DNA of 64,000 nucleotides from Costus lasius (Eukaryota; Streptophyta; Magnoliopsida; Zingiberales; Costaceae): NCBI GenBank assembly GCA_027563935.2, contig CM050451.1, positions 30,953,565 through 31,017,564 on the forward strand. Direction: 5' to 3'. Made by a program: the position numbers and the translations under genes. The notes under the pieces are model-generated. The model worked only from the letters and a program-made list of their open reading frames with translations, did no database searches and was not told where the DNA came from. Positions 22,401-31,990 of the stretch are shown here, piece by piece (the first letter of the stretch is position 1; every line of letters starts with the position of its first letter).

Positions 22401-23292
22401 GTACATTTGAACAAATGTGAACTCCACATGCAGTGTCCAACACCCATGATATAGAAGAAGAAAACATGACCTCAGTCACGAATATACCTGAGCCAGAAGC
22501 GAAGCTTCCCCTCTTATCTCCTTGGAGCGCTTTACAGTCCTTTTTCCAGTGACCCAGCTGGCCACAGTGGAAACACCTGTATTCCTTGGACCGCTTCACC
22601 TTCTGCTTCAGAGCCTTGCTGTAATTCTTGACAGGGGCCTTGCCCTTCTTCCCCTTCTTCTTGTTCCTGGAAGGAACCATTAAGACAGAGGTCGAAGGCT
22701 TTCCCTTCAGAGTCTCCTCAGTAGTGAGGAGCATATTCAGCAGCTCTGCCGGAGTACAATCGATTTTGTTCATATTAAAGTTAATAATGAACGCGTCGAA
22801 TGAAGGCGGGAGAGACTGCAGAATAATATCCACAGCAAGCTCCTGGTTGATGGTATGCCCCAGTTTCTCTAGAGCCTCCTTGTGCCCAATCATCTTGAGC
22901 ACGTGAGCTCCCACTGGGCTGCCTTCAGCCAGTTTGCTCTGAAAGAAGAGCTTCGTCAAATTGTAGCGCTCTGTCCTCGCCTGTGCAGCATACAGCATCT
23001 TGAGGTTTGCTATCATGTCTATAGCAGACATATCCTCATGCTGACGCTGCAGCGGTGGCGTCATAGACGCTAGCATCAGGCAAGCGACATCAATGCTATC
23101 ATTGACGTGCTTTTCATAGGCTTCCCGAACCGCCCTTGCGGCGTTCGGAGCGGGCTGCGGCGGTATCGCCGTCTCGAGGACATACAGTTTCCTCTCTGCC
23201 TTAAGAACGATCTTAAGGTGTCCAAACCAGTCAGAGAAGTTCGGCCCACCAAACTTCTCCCTTTCCAGTAGGGATCGCACATTGAAGTTCAT
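19411..23292 (-). CDS. Copia C Gag-Pol polyprotein, intact, 1293 residues
   Basis: One uninterrupted minus-strand frame encodes the usual copia order: Gag, zinc knuckle (CFHCGQLGHWKKDC, about 240-253), aspartic protease (about 280-400), integrase (H2C2 near 420-454; D481, D544, E580), reverse transcriptase (about 815-1060, YVDDIL near 967) and RNase H (about 1138-1270). The integrase-before-RT order marks Ty1/Copia. The product is expected to be cleaved into particle, protease, integrase and RT/RNase H proteins that copy and reinsert the element. The protease motif reads LDTACG, with alanine where DTG is usual. The start MNFNVRSLLEREKF is chosen because element A shares it at the end of a long leader. 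It is very close to the polyprotein of element A over its whole length. Lineage within Copia is not assigned. Confidence 0.93.
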   Translation of the reverse strand: MNFNVRSLLEREKFGGPNFSDWFGHLKIVLKAERKLYVLETAIPPQPAPNAARAVREAYEKHVNDSIDVACLMLASMTPPLQRQHEDMSAIDMIANLKMLYAAQARTERYNLTKLFFQSKLAEGSPVGAHVLKMIGHKEALEKLGHTINQELAVDIILQSLPPSFDAFIINFNMNKIDCTPAELLNMLLTTEETLKGKPSTSVLMVPSRNKKKGKKGKAPVKNYSKALKQKVKRSKEYRCFHCGQLGHWKKDCKALQGDKRGSFASGSGIFVTEVMFSSSISWVLDTACGVHICSNVQELKRRRQVGQHEVDLRVGNGARVAAVAVGDYFISLPSGIVLELNNCYFVPSITKNIISIPALVRKGFSFECNISKCILSFDNIVYATGSISNGLYMLDMECSIQQIDIKKAKNADDSTLLWHSRLGHINKKRIKRLHDHGLLGSFSYEEIDTCKACLMGKMTKSPFPHKGQRASGLLDLIHSDVCGPFSKHARGGYQYFITFTDDFSRYGYVFLMRHKSESFDKFKEFKNEVQNQLGRNIKALRSDRGGEYLSHTFTDYLKECGIISQLTPPGTPQWNGVSERRNRTLLDMVRSMMSQATLPYSFWGFALETAAKVLNRVPSKAISKTPYELWYGKQPSLTFIRIWGCEAYVKKLASGKLESRSDKCIFVGYPKETKGYYFYDPKENKVFVARTAIFLEKEFLLQEASGREIKLDENPEVGQSAQAELDEPEPVDQVIEQPEAQISREPRRLGRIRRQPERYDGVYIIDHDEPLTYADAVSGPESARWLEAMRAEMDSMSDNQVWDLVDPPPGVIPIGCKWIFKKKIDMDGNVVTYKGRLVAKGFKQIYGIDYDETFSPVAMFKSIRILFAIAAYYDYEIWQMDVKTAFLNGNLDEDVYMTQPEGFTNPADRHKICKLKKSIYGLKQASRSWNIRFDESISEFGFIKNEDDPCVYKRFSGSVITFLVLYVDDILIIGNDIPEMHVVKAWLRKCFQMKDLGEAAYVLGVKIYRDRSKRLLGLCQSTYIEKVLERFHLENSKRGYLPVRHGLNLSKSQCPQTQTEKDEMDNTPYASAIGSIMYAMLCTRPDVAYGLSVTSRFQSNPGLAHWIAVKNILKYLRRTKDMFLIYGGQEELSIEGYTDASFQSDQDDFRSQSGYVFSLNGGAVVWKSFKQSTVADSTTEAEYVAASEASKEAVWIRKFVRELGVVPSSADPLVIFCDNTGAIAQAKEPRSHQKSKHIQRRFHLIREIIDRGEIKICKVHTDDNLADPLTKPLAQQKHEKHCNNMGLRFLNH

Positions 23293-25105
23293 GGTGTTCG
23301 TTGCTGCAGGTATCTACAACAATGCAAGAACAGCAAGGTCAGTATCAATGTTAAGAATCAATCAGGACTTAAGAAAGATTCTTTTTCTCACTATTTTATC
23401 TGGCTTGAAAAATCCAACAAAACAGCCCGAAAGAGTAGAACTCTTTTAGTGAGATGGGATCCAGATTTTGTACTTGGTCTCCGCGTCCCGCTCAGGCGAG
23501 ATAAGATGCACAGAGAGTACAAGCACTAATCTCCGGTAGGCAGTCCCTGCCGATCGCCAACCCGTGCGATTCCCCTTCATCTGGGCAGTCCAGCAGACTG
23601 TACCAACTGAGTTGGTACAACACAGTCTCTGACCCCACAGATGGCTGCCTCCATGTGCTACCACATGCGCCACATATGTAGCCTACATGGTCAAGCTGAC
23701 CCGACCTACTCCCTGGACCACCATGTGCTATGCTGAGCAACGAGAAGGGATAAATCCCTACTCTGTAACACACAGGTGTAATCCCACACCGTCTGAAGAT
23801 AGATGGACGTGCCCACTGAGTGGGTACAACACGGCTCCAACGATAATCAGAACAGTGAGGTTTCGCGTCAGAAGGCTTACGAGCTTGATATTTTAGCGTT
23901 GGATTTTAACGGTCTTTTATCTTCTTCACTATCATACAATTCCTATGGTGATAGCAGAAGATAAATTAAAACATGCTGTTCTATTTATATAAGTAATAAA
24001 AGAAAGCATGGTTCTTATGTGGTAAAAGCCCATAGCCCTAGAAGACCTTAACCTTGTTTAAGTCTTCACTTGCTCTTCATGGGTCTTTTGCTGCTCATCT
24101 GGCCCATACCAGGGCCCAAGCGCCAATTGCAGCTCTGGTGCGCCCACCAGGAAAATGCGCCAGGTCCTAGGGTCGAACCCTAGACCTCCCACCTGGTCAA
24201 GCCACTGCTGCATGCGCCTCTGCCAAGTGTGCTCTGTGCTCTTGTCTAATTAAATTACAAATTTAACTATCTAGAAAAGATTGACACGCAGGTCAATTAC
24301 ATTTTATAAATTAAAGCAATGTGATGCGCAGATCACAATAATTAATTTACAACAATTTTAAATCCCAGGCACGCAGGCCCCAGCACAGCACACAATTAAT
24401 ATGGGCAGCCCACATAAGACTAAATAGACAAACATATGCATCCAATCAGCAATCATGTGATCCATCATAAAAATTAAAATTTTCGAAAAACCCCATGGGA
24501 TCAATTTTAATTTTTCCTTATTTGCCCTACAACCTTACAACGGTCCATTACTAGGGATCCACTCATCCAACCTAGTCAGATCCACTGCCCTTGCATGCAC
24601 CAAGTCATAACTGACTTGCGTCGACCTAAAAGGTCAACCATGCATGCGCCAGGGCTGAACTACCACACTGAGGTCTGGCAAGCGGGTGTGACCCCGGGCC
24701 TAACTCAGGTGCGTTCATTAGTCGTCTCAATCAGACATCGCTACACGCCTGTTTGCAGTCGACCTTTAGCCACCTCTGGCTTGCGCCAAGGTGCTATGTG
24801 GTCGACCCATCCAGGCTGTCAGATGATCTGATCAAACCTTTTGGATCTAACTTAGGGGTGACTTCAACCCTAATAACCCGTCTAAGGGTTTAATGCAAGG
24901 CTTTAGATCTATAGTTAGTCGCGCAAGTATTCAAGTTTTTATAAAAACTAAGATGCGCCAACATACAACATACATGCGCAAATGAAACAAAAACAAGTTT
25001 CGGCATGATATAATTTAACATGTGAATTTACGCATGTTATAGATCTAAGCATACATCGGCATTCATGGATCACAAATCAAAGCAATCATTTAAACATGCG
25101 TTCAA
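23293..25105 (-). mobile_element. Untranslated leader of copia C (1.8 kb)
   Basis: The leader lies between primer site and start codon and matches the leader of element A (46810-48610) through most of its length. It is GC-richer than its surroundings in places, with short frames on both strands that are not conserved as proteins. It probably carries packaging and dimerisation signals, as leaders of LTR elements do, but none can be pinned down here. Confidence 0.6.
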
Positions 25106-25121
25106 CTTGGCTCTGATACCA
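25106..25121 (-). promoter_or_regulatory. Primer-binding site of copia C (tRNA-Met)
   Basis: On the minus strand TGGTATCAGAGCCAAG begins two bases after the 5' LTR end. Twelve bases match the initiator tRNA-Met 3' end. Confidence 0.88.
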
Positions 25122-25123
25122 AT

Positions 25124-26803
25124 TGAAGAGTCCCCTTCAAGGGGGAGCAAAACCCTAAAGTGATTAGCGCATACTATATTCATCTTGCGGAAGCTAGGGT
25201 TATAGGATCAACTCGCATGTTAAATGATCAACTCGAAAAGGGGCTAGTAAAGATTAATGAAAAACATTCATACCATCGCAATAGCCTAGATGTTGCCTTG
25301 GAAGCAAAGAGTCGATTGCCTCTTCTCCAAAGGGAATCGCACACAAGAGGATGATGGCAAACTCTTTGTCGCTCCTTGTGCTAGCAAGGGTCCAAAGTGT
25401 CTTTGATCGAATTGTGAGGGATGAAGACCTTGATCTCTCTTGGCCGAATCCTCCTCTAAACTCCAAGCGTCGCCACACACCACAAGAGACTAGAGAGGAA
25501 GAGATGGATAGGCGAGAATAGAAAGCCCTATTCGAACGTGAGAGTGGTCTCCAAGTGGAGATCATGGTTACTAAAAATAGTCACCACTCTCGCTTCAATG
25601 TTCACGTCAAGTGAACAATTCGCCAAGCCTTGAACCATGCGCTCATTTCATGAGCCGGTTCACATTGGTTCGGTTTAAGAACCAATCAAGCCAATGATCT
25701 AGTCTAGATCTTAAATAAACCCTAAGGTTCCCGATCTAACCGTCGATCTCTTGGTGCTTCTGATCTGTCCGATCTAGCAACCATTCTCTCGATCGAAGCT
25801 TACCGATCTCAAGCCCTAATCAATCAAACATGATCAGACTAGATCTCACTCACAATCAGAGATTAAATCCCATTAAACTGAACCCAAACAATTCAGTCCA
25901 CACGATCTGACTTAAGTAAGCCATATCATCAAATTGTGCGACCCTAAGGGTTTCCTTTAAATGTCGGTAACGATAACTGACGTCATCACGATCAGTGAGG
26001 GGTATCTAGCAACACATCACTGTCTCCCGATATAAAGAGTCTTCCAAGACTACACCCAAACCATAGCACAAGTGTGAATCAATTCACAAGGCATGCATAT
26101 TTCCTTTGCCACTGTATGTTCTTATTGGACAAGCGTGTCAAGCTTGTAGCTCCAATATGATGAGCATGATTAGATCAGATGAACACTGTCACCTGGGTAT
26201 GGCCATACTCTTTTCTCAATCATCTCATCCAGGGGGCCCCTTTAGAACATCACACTCCTTAAACAAGGAGATGGCAATCCTATGTCTATCACTAGTGCCC
26301 TAACCTGATTCAAGCTCATCATCCAAGATAGTCTATAATCATTATGTTTCAAATGATATTGAACTACCTCAAAATAATGACAATCATCATTTAGAAAACA
26401 CAAGTGATCTCAAGTCAGAGGAAATGTGCCACTTGTCATATACAAGGAATATTCACATTGTGACAAACAATTGAACATCCTAGTAGGGTCTGTCCAGTAC
26501 ATCCAATGTACCCATGAGTCTACATCTTATTCCATGCTCGAAGCATCCTATAAGATTAGAACACATATTAGTCTTAACCATATCAAGGCTGTCTCATGTT
26601 CACCAAGATACATCGACTAAGGACTTAACTGCATGTCAGCCTAGCTGAACAGCTTTGAGACATTATTCAGAAGAACATATATTGCAGCAGACAATGTAGC
26701 TAACTGAATAACAACCATGCCTTTATAAACATAACAGTTTATTACATGATACAGATACATTCCCACAGGCCTCAAACATTAGCCTTAAGGGCATACCCCA
26801 ACA
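25124..26803 (-). mobile_element. 5' LTR of copia C
   Basis: It is 1680 bp, with the same ends as the 3' LTR. It lacks five bases near 26036 and has T for C at 26269 (seen on the plus strand). Confidence 0.92.
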
Positions 26804-27002
26804 CCAAGATATCTCGACTAAGGACTATACTACATGTCAGCCTAGCTGAACATCATTGAGACATTATTCAGAAGTATACATATTGCAGCAGATAATGTAA
26901 CAACCTGAATAACAACCATTGCCTTTATAAACATAGAGTTTATACATGATACTGATATAATCCCAAGGCTTCAAACATTAGCCTTAAGGGCATACCCCAA
27001 CA

Positions 27003-27605
27003 GTTGTATCCATGATAATGTAGGCTGCATCCACGATAATGTAAGCTGTATCCACAATCATGCAAGCTGTATCCACAATCATGCAAGTTGTATCCACGAT
27101 AATGCAGGCTGTATCCATGATAATGTAGGCTACATTATCATGGATACGACTTGCATGATCGTGGATGCAACCTACATTATCGTGGATGCATCCTATATTA
27201 ACATGGATATAGCATATATTATCATGGATGCAGCCTACATTATCGTGGATACAGCTTACATTATTGTGGATGCAGACTACATTATCATGGATACAACTTG
27301 CATGATTGTGGATACAGCCTACATTATCGTAGATGCAGCCTATATTATCGTGGATACAGCCTACATTATTGTGGATGCAGACTACAATATCATGGATACA
27401 ACTTGCATGATTGTGGATACAGCCTACATTATCATAGATGCAGCCTATATTATCGTGGATACCGCCTACATTATCGTGGATGCAGCCTACATTATCGTGG
27501 ATGCAGCCTACATTATCGTGGATATAGCCTACATTATCGTGGATGTAGCCTGCATCATTATGGATATAGTTTGCATGGATATCCACGATCATAGAGACTG
27601 TATCC
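27003..27605 (-). repeat. 21-bp tandem repeats: end of left arm, centre of symmetry and right arm
   Basis: Units keep the left-arm orientation up to about 27128 and then switch to the complement (TRCAGCCTACATTATCGTGGA). The turn is a 31-base palindrome at 27114-27144 (15 bases, one central base, 15 complementary bases). The right arm has about 22 units, some with 'ttgcatgattgtgga' variants. Frames open on both strands come from the repeat and are not genes. Confidence 0.9.
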
Positions 27606-27818
27606 ATGATTTCTTTTTTAATATCCATGATTGTGGATACAACCTGGTTGATCGTGGATATAAAAAAAGTAACATACGTTAATGGAGTTGTTTGTTATTA
27701 TTTGTTTTCTTGAGATTCATAAAAGTTAAAAGCTTTAGGATTCTGTACTCGAATCCTAGGGGGCTGCCCAAGAATTCCTGGGCAGCAAGGCTGCCAAGGA
27801 AATTTTTTCCATCCCCGA

Positions 27819-28870
27819 CCTTGAATTTCTGACCATCATCTCCTCCTTCTCCCTCAACTCTGAGCACCAAGAAATCTTGATTCATGATCAACTCGATGCT
27901 AGGCACAAGCATAGAGATCCCGCGACTCGCCTCCCCTACTCTGCCCTAGTTTGTGTCAAGTCTCATTGATGCTCCCTTCTAAAGCTACAATAGACATCTG
28001 GCTTTCCAGCTTCTCTCTAGGCAATGACAACGTCATCCCCTCTCCCTTCGCTCCACCAGGCAATGCCAGTAGCCGGTGTTGGTCGGCATTCATCCCTATC
28101 GATCCCGCTTCATCACTGTCCCTTATTTCACCTCCCCCTCTTTTGACGATGCTCACGACGTGAGCCCTCATGTCCCCTCCAAGCAGGGTATAGTTCGGTT
28201 GCAACTGTCATCTCCCTTCTTCTCCTTCCATCCCAACGCCACCCTATTGCCTTGGAGAACAAACCTACAAGTGGCAATTGGAAGCAAAGCGAGATTGCAG
28301 CCTTCATGCTTCAACTGAGACAATGAGCTTCAAGACTTGATAAGTTTCCTTAACCTACTGCATTTATTTCTTTCCTAGATTTGATTATACACTTAGTTTA
28401 CATGGGCAAGAATATGGCAGCTTGGATCTCAACGCAACGGATAAGAGACCCTATAGGAGTTCTCATGAAATCTTACCCTTCTCACTTTGAATAAATAGTT
28501 AGTTATTTTCTATAGCAAGAAAATGTAAAGGCCTATCCTCCCCCTTTACTTGATCATTATAACTAACTTCTTAACTTTAAATTAGAACTCACTCATGTGT
28601 GTGGGGTGTTATGAGGCTGCGTTTTTGCGGAGGGGCACCCCTACGCAAAATTTGCGGAGGAGTGGGCTGAGATTCCAAGCACGAATCTTCAAGCAGCCTC
28701 GCATGAATCTTGAAGCAATCCTTACTTAAGTGATGAGATGAACGATATCCTAGCTACGTTATACGAAAATCCGATACAAACTCGGCCCGTTACGCCACCC
28801 GAACTAACCGGCCCATTACATTTAACCTAACCTTGGTTAACGCTCAAAATTTTAATACCCGCCCAACCCG
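27819..28870. other. Unassigned sequence, no recognisable gene
   Basis: This continues the locus of 15443-15660 beyond the fold-back element. It is C/T-rich to about 28300 (possibly an old LTR or 5' region) and ordinary beyond. Short frames on both strands match no family I know. A small inverted motif (gcggaggggcacccctacgc) lies near 28637. Confidence 0.4.
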
Positions 28871-28884
28871 CAGGACCCTAACTT

Positions 28885-29260
28885 TGCTGTGACGAAACCC
28901 TTGCTCTCCGACGACAGTTTTGTCACCCGATCCTCTCCGATGACCTCCGACGGCCTTCTAATATGTGTTTACGACTTCCGATGGCCTCCGAGTTCGTGGT
29001 CGGGTCGAGCCCTAATTTTGTGTTTTTTGTGCAGTCAACCTCCGACGTCCTACGGCGAACTGCAACGACCTCCGACGACCTACGGCGAACTGTGACGACC
29101 TCCAATGACCTATGGTGTAATGTCGAGTTCCTAGTTGGCTTAGGGTTTCGTAATCTCGACCTACGGCGAAATGCGACGACCTTCGATGACGTCCCATGAC
29201 CTACGGCTTAATGTCGAGTTCCTGGTTAGCCTAGGGTTTCCTAATCTTGATTTATTTTTT
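28885..29260 (+). repeat. 'cgacctacggcgaactgygacgacctc' short repeats
   Basis: At least five imperfect copies of a roughly 27-bp unit (cctacggcgaactgcgacga, with cctccgacg variants) lie between 29040 and 29210. Next is a block 'gtcgagttcctagttggcttagggtttc' that occurs twice (about 29130, 29213). A similar block with a 'ttttgcaggatctcat' stretch recurs at 29599-29650. Function unknown. Confidence 0.6.
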
Positions 29261-29324
29261 GCAGGATCTCATCTTCCGACCACTACCATTGGTAGGCTGA
29301 GTTCCTCCTCTGACTCCAATCTTC

Positions 29325-29953
29325 CTTTAAGGTATAATGTCGTAAATTGTTGTATTAATGATATAATTTGTTATATACAACATCCCATTTTGGTATAACA
29401 TGTCTCAAACTTATTATAACAGCATCACATTTTGGTATAACAGCATCTCATTTTGGTATAATAGCCCCTTAACAAAGTATAAGAGCATCCCATTTTGGTT
29501 TAACAGCCCTTAACATAGTATAACAGCATCACATTTTGGTATAACATGCCTCAAACATAGTATAACAGCACCTCATTATGGTATAACATGTTTCAAACAT
29601 GGCTTAGGGTTTCCTAATCTTGTTTTCTTTTTTGCAGGATCTCATGGTGAGTTCCTCCGACGACTCCAATGTTCCTTTAAAATATAATGTCGTAATTTGT
29701 CTTCTTAATACGTACATTGTTGTATTAATGACATAATTTTTGTATAACATGCCTCAAACTTGGTATATCAGTATCCTATTTTGGTATAACATGCCTCAAC
29801 CTTAGTATATCAGCATCCCATTTTGGTATAACATGCCTCAAACTTGGTATAACAGCATCCCATTTTGGTAGAATATGTCTCAAACATAGTATAACACATC
29901 CCATTTTGGTATAACATGCCTCAAACTTGGTATATTAGCATCCCATTTGTTAT
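29325..29953 (-). repeat. Left GTTATAC array (seen as GGTATAAC on plus strand)
   Basis: Tandem units of about 45 bp read 'cattttggtataacatgcctcaaac' and 'ttagtataacagcatcc'. The array continues at 31665-31990 beyond solo LTR E. The core 'gtataac' is the complement of 'gttatac' in the right array (34420-36795), so the two arrays face each other. Open frames in it are by-products. Confidence 0.75.
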
Positions 29954-29958
29954 AACAT

Positions 29959-31659
29959 TGTAAGTCCCCTTCAAGGGGGAGCGCAAGGGGGTGAAACCCT
30001 AAAGGGGGGGGGGGGCGCATATAATATTTTAGGGGTGTCACCCTCAAGACCGCATGTAGATCATATGATTAACTCATTGCATAAACGAAAAGATCTCAAA
30101 GGGATCATACCAACGCCATTGGATTGGTTGTCGGCTTGGAAGCAAAGATCAAGAGAGATCTTCTCCAAAGATGACGCACACAATGTGATGTCGCCTACCC
30201 CTTGTGATCCTTGTGCTAGCAAGATTCTTCAAGGGTCCTTGCCGTATGGAAGGGAAGAGAACTTCTTGCTTGGTGAGACTTCCTTCTCTTGTTTTCGTCA
30301 AATTGCTCACCACCGAAAGGGGGAAACCTTCACAAGAGAGGATCCGGCGAGAGAGTAACCTCTCACACTAATGTGGAGGCGTTACATACATTCCATTTGG
30401 AAACCGAATTCCCAAAATGGAAAGTAGTCAAGGCTCATGCGTTCATCCTTAAGTGAACCAAGCGCTTATCTCATCTCCCATGAACCATGCGCTCATTCAT
30501 GAGCCGGTTCAATGTCGGTTTGGTCCAAGACCAATTAACCCAAGCCATATGGTCTAGATCACAATAAACCCTAAAGGTTCAAGATCTAACCGTTCATTTC
30601 TTGATGCTCCTGATCTCACCGATCTAGCATCAACTCTCTCGATCAAAGCTTACCGATCTCAAGCCCTAATCAATCAAACATGATCAGACCAGATCTCACT
30701 TATAATCAGAGATTAAATCCCTTCAAACTGAACCCAAACAATTCAGTCCACACGATCTGACTTAAGTAAGCCATATCATCAAATTGTGCGACCCTGAGGG
30801 TTTCCTTTAAATGTCGGTAACGATAACTTACGTTATCACGATCAGTGAGGGGTATCTAGCAACACATCACTGTCTCCCGATATAAAAGAAAGAGTCTTCC
30901 AAGACTACACCCAAACCACAGCACAAGTGTGAATCCACTTCACTAGGCATACATGTATCCTTTGCCACTGGATGTTCTTATTGGACAAGCATGTCAAGCC
31001 TGTAGCTCCAATATGATGAGCATGATTAGACCAGATGAACATAGTCACCTGGGTATGGCCATACACTTTCTCAATCATCTCATTTAGGGGGGGCCCCTTT
31101 AGAACATCACACTCCTTAAACAAGGAGACGGCAATCCTATATCTATCACTAGTGTCCTAACCTGACTCATGAACATTATCCAAGATAGTCTATAACCATT
31201 ATGTTTCAAATGATATTGAACTACCTCAAAACAATGACAATCATCATTTAGAAACACAAGTGATCTCAAGTCAAAGGACATGTGCCACTTGTTGCAAACA
31301 GGATTATTCACATTGTGACAAGCAATTGAATATCCTAGTAGGGTCTGTCCAGTACATCCAATGTACCCATGAGTCTACATCTTATTCCATGCTCGAAGCA
31401 TCCTATAAGATTAGAACACATATTAGTCTCAATCATATCAAGGCTGTCTCATGTTCACCAAGATATCTCGACTAAGGACTTTACAGCATGTCAGCCCAGC
31501 TGAATAGCTTTGAGACATTATTCAGAAGTACACTTATTGCAACAGACAATGTAACATACTGAATAACAACCATTGCCTTTATAAACATAAGAGTTTATAT
31601 ACATGATACTCATAGAATCCTAAGGCCTCAAACATTAGCCTTAAGGGCATACCCCAACA
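29959..31659 (-). mobile_element. Copia solo LTR E, minus orientation, with AACAT duplication
   Basis: It starts TGTAAGTCCCC and ends CATACCCCAACA on the plus strand and is 1701 bp. AACAT lies on both sides (29954-29958, 31660-31664). It belongs to the family of elements A, C and D: long blocks such as 'cactgtctcccgatataaa' and 'gtgcgaccctgagggtttcc' are shared. It has a run of 12 G at 30004-30015. It is inserted in the left GTTATAC array. Confidence 0.9.
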
Positions 31660-31664
31660 AACAT

Positions 31665-31990
31665 GACATTTCATCCTTAGTAAAATAGCATCCCATTTTG
31701 GTATAACATGCCTCAAACTTAGTACAACAGCATCCCAGTTTGGTATAACATGCCTCAAACATAGTATAACAATATCCCATTTTGGTATAACATACCTCAA
31801 ACATAGTATAACAGCATCCCATTTTGGTATAACATGCCTCAAACTTGGTACAACAGCATCCCATTTTGGTATAACATGTCTCAAACATAGTATAACAACA
31901 TCCCATTTTGGTATAACATGCCTCAAACTTGGTACAACAGCATCCTATTTTGGTACAATATGCCTCAAACATAGTATAACAGCATCCCAT
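31665..31990 (-). repeat. Left GTTATAC array, part beyond solo LTR E
   Basis: Seven or more further copies of the unit 'cattttggtataacatgcctcaaac' plus 'atagtataacagcatccc'. Both minus-strand frames stay open for over 100 codons only because of the repeat. Confidence 0.8.

Larger units (their letters stand above)
17706..26803 (-). mobile_element. Full-length Ty1/Copia element C, minus strand, with CCAAG duplication
   Basis: The 3' LTR (17706-19390, 1685 bp) and 5' LTR (25124-26803, 1680 bp) flank a 5.7-kb interior with primer-binding site, leader, one open polyprotein and polypurine tract. CCAAG lies on both sides (17701-17705, 26804-26808). I noticed two LTR differences: a 5-bp deletion (ggaaa present near 18618, absent near 26036) and one C/T change (18856 against 26269). 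That points to a recent insertion. The target was a solo LTR of the same family. Confidence 0.93.
16207..27002 (-). mobile_element. Copia solo LTR D, minus orientation, split by full-length copia C
   Basis: The LTR starts on the plus strand TGAAAGTCCCC (16207) and ends CATACCCCAACA (27002), so it lies in minus orientation. GTTGT flanks both ends (16202-16206, 27003-27007). The parts 16207-17705 and 26809-27002 join through the CCAAG duplication to about 1.69 kb, matching the other LTRs of the family. No internal region is present outside copia C, so it is a solo LTR left by LTR-LTR recombination before copia C landed in it. It sits in the 21-bp array of the fold-back element. Confidence 0.88.
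15670..27809. mobile_element. Fold-back Mutator-like element (1.34 kb before nested insertions), 9-bp duplication CATCCCCGA
   Basis: The ends match in inverse orientation: the left begins GAAAAAATTTTCTCGG and the right ends with the complement of GAAAAAATTTCCTTGG. The match continues for over 150 bases through 'gctcaggaattcttgggcag' and 'caaacaactccattaacg'. Next come arms of 21-bp tandem repeats that mirror each other. CATCCCCGA flanks both sides (15661-15669, 27810-27818). A 9-bp duplication and long inverted repeats fit Mutator-like elements; tandem repeats inside the arms fit fold-back elements. Without the nested LTR material (16207-27007) it is about 1339 bp and has no gene, so it would need a transposase in trans. 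The two arms are about 658 and 680 bp. Confidence 0.82.

Noticed and set aside
27819..28320. Candidate exon in C/T-rich sequence (overlapping frames on both strands)
   Set aside because: No splice pattern, no recognised domain, and frames of similar length on both strands. Left as unassigned.
31579..31990. Minus-strand repeat proteins of 115-120 codons
   Set aside because: They are by-products of the left GTTATAC array; both frames overlap each other.
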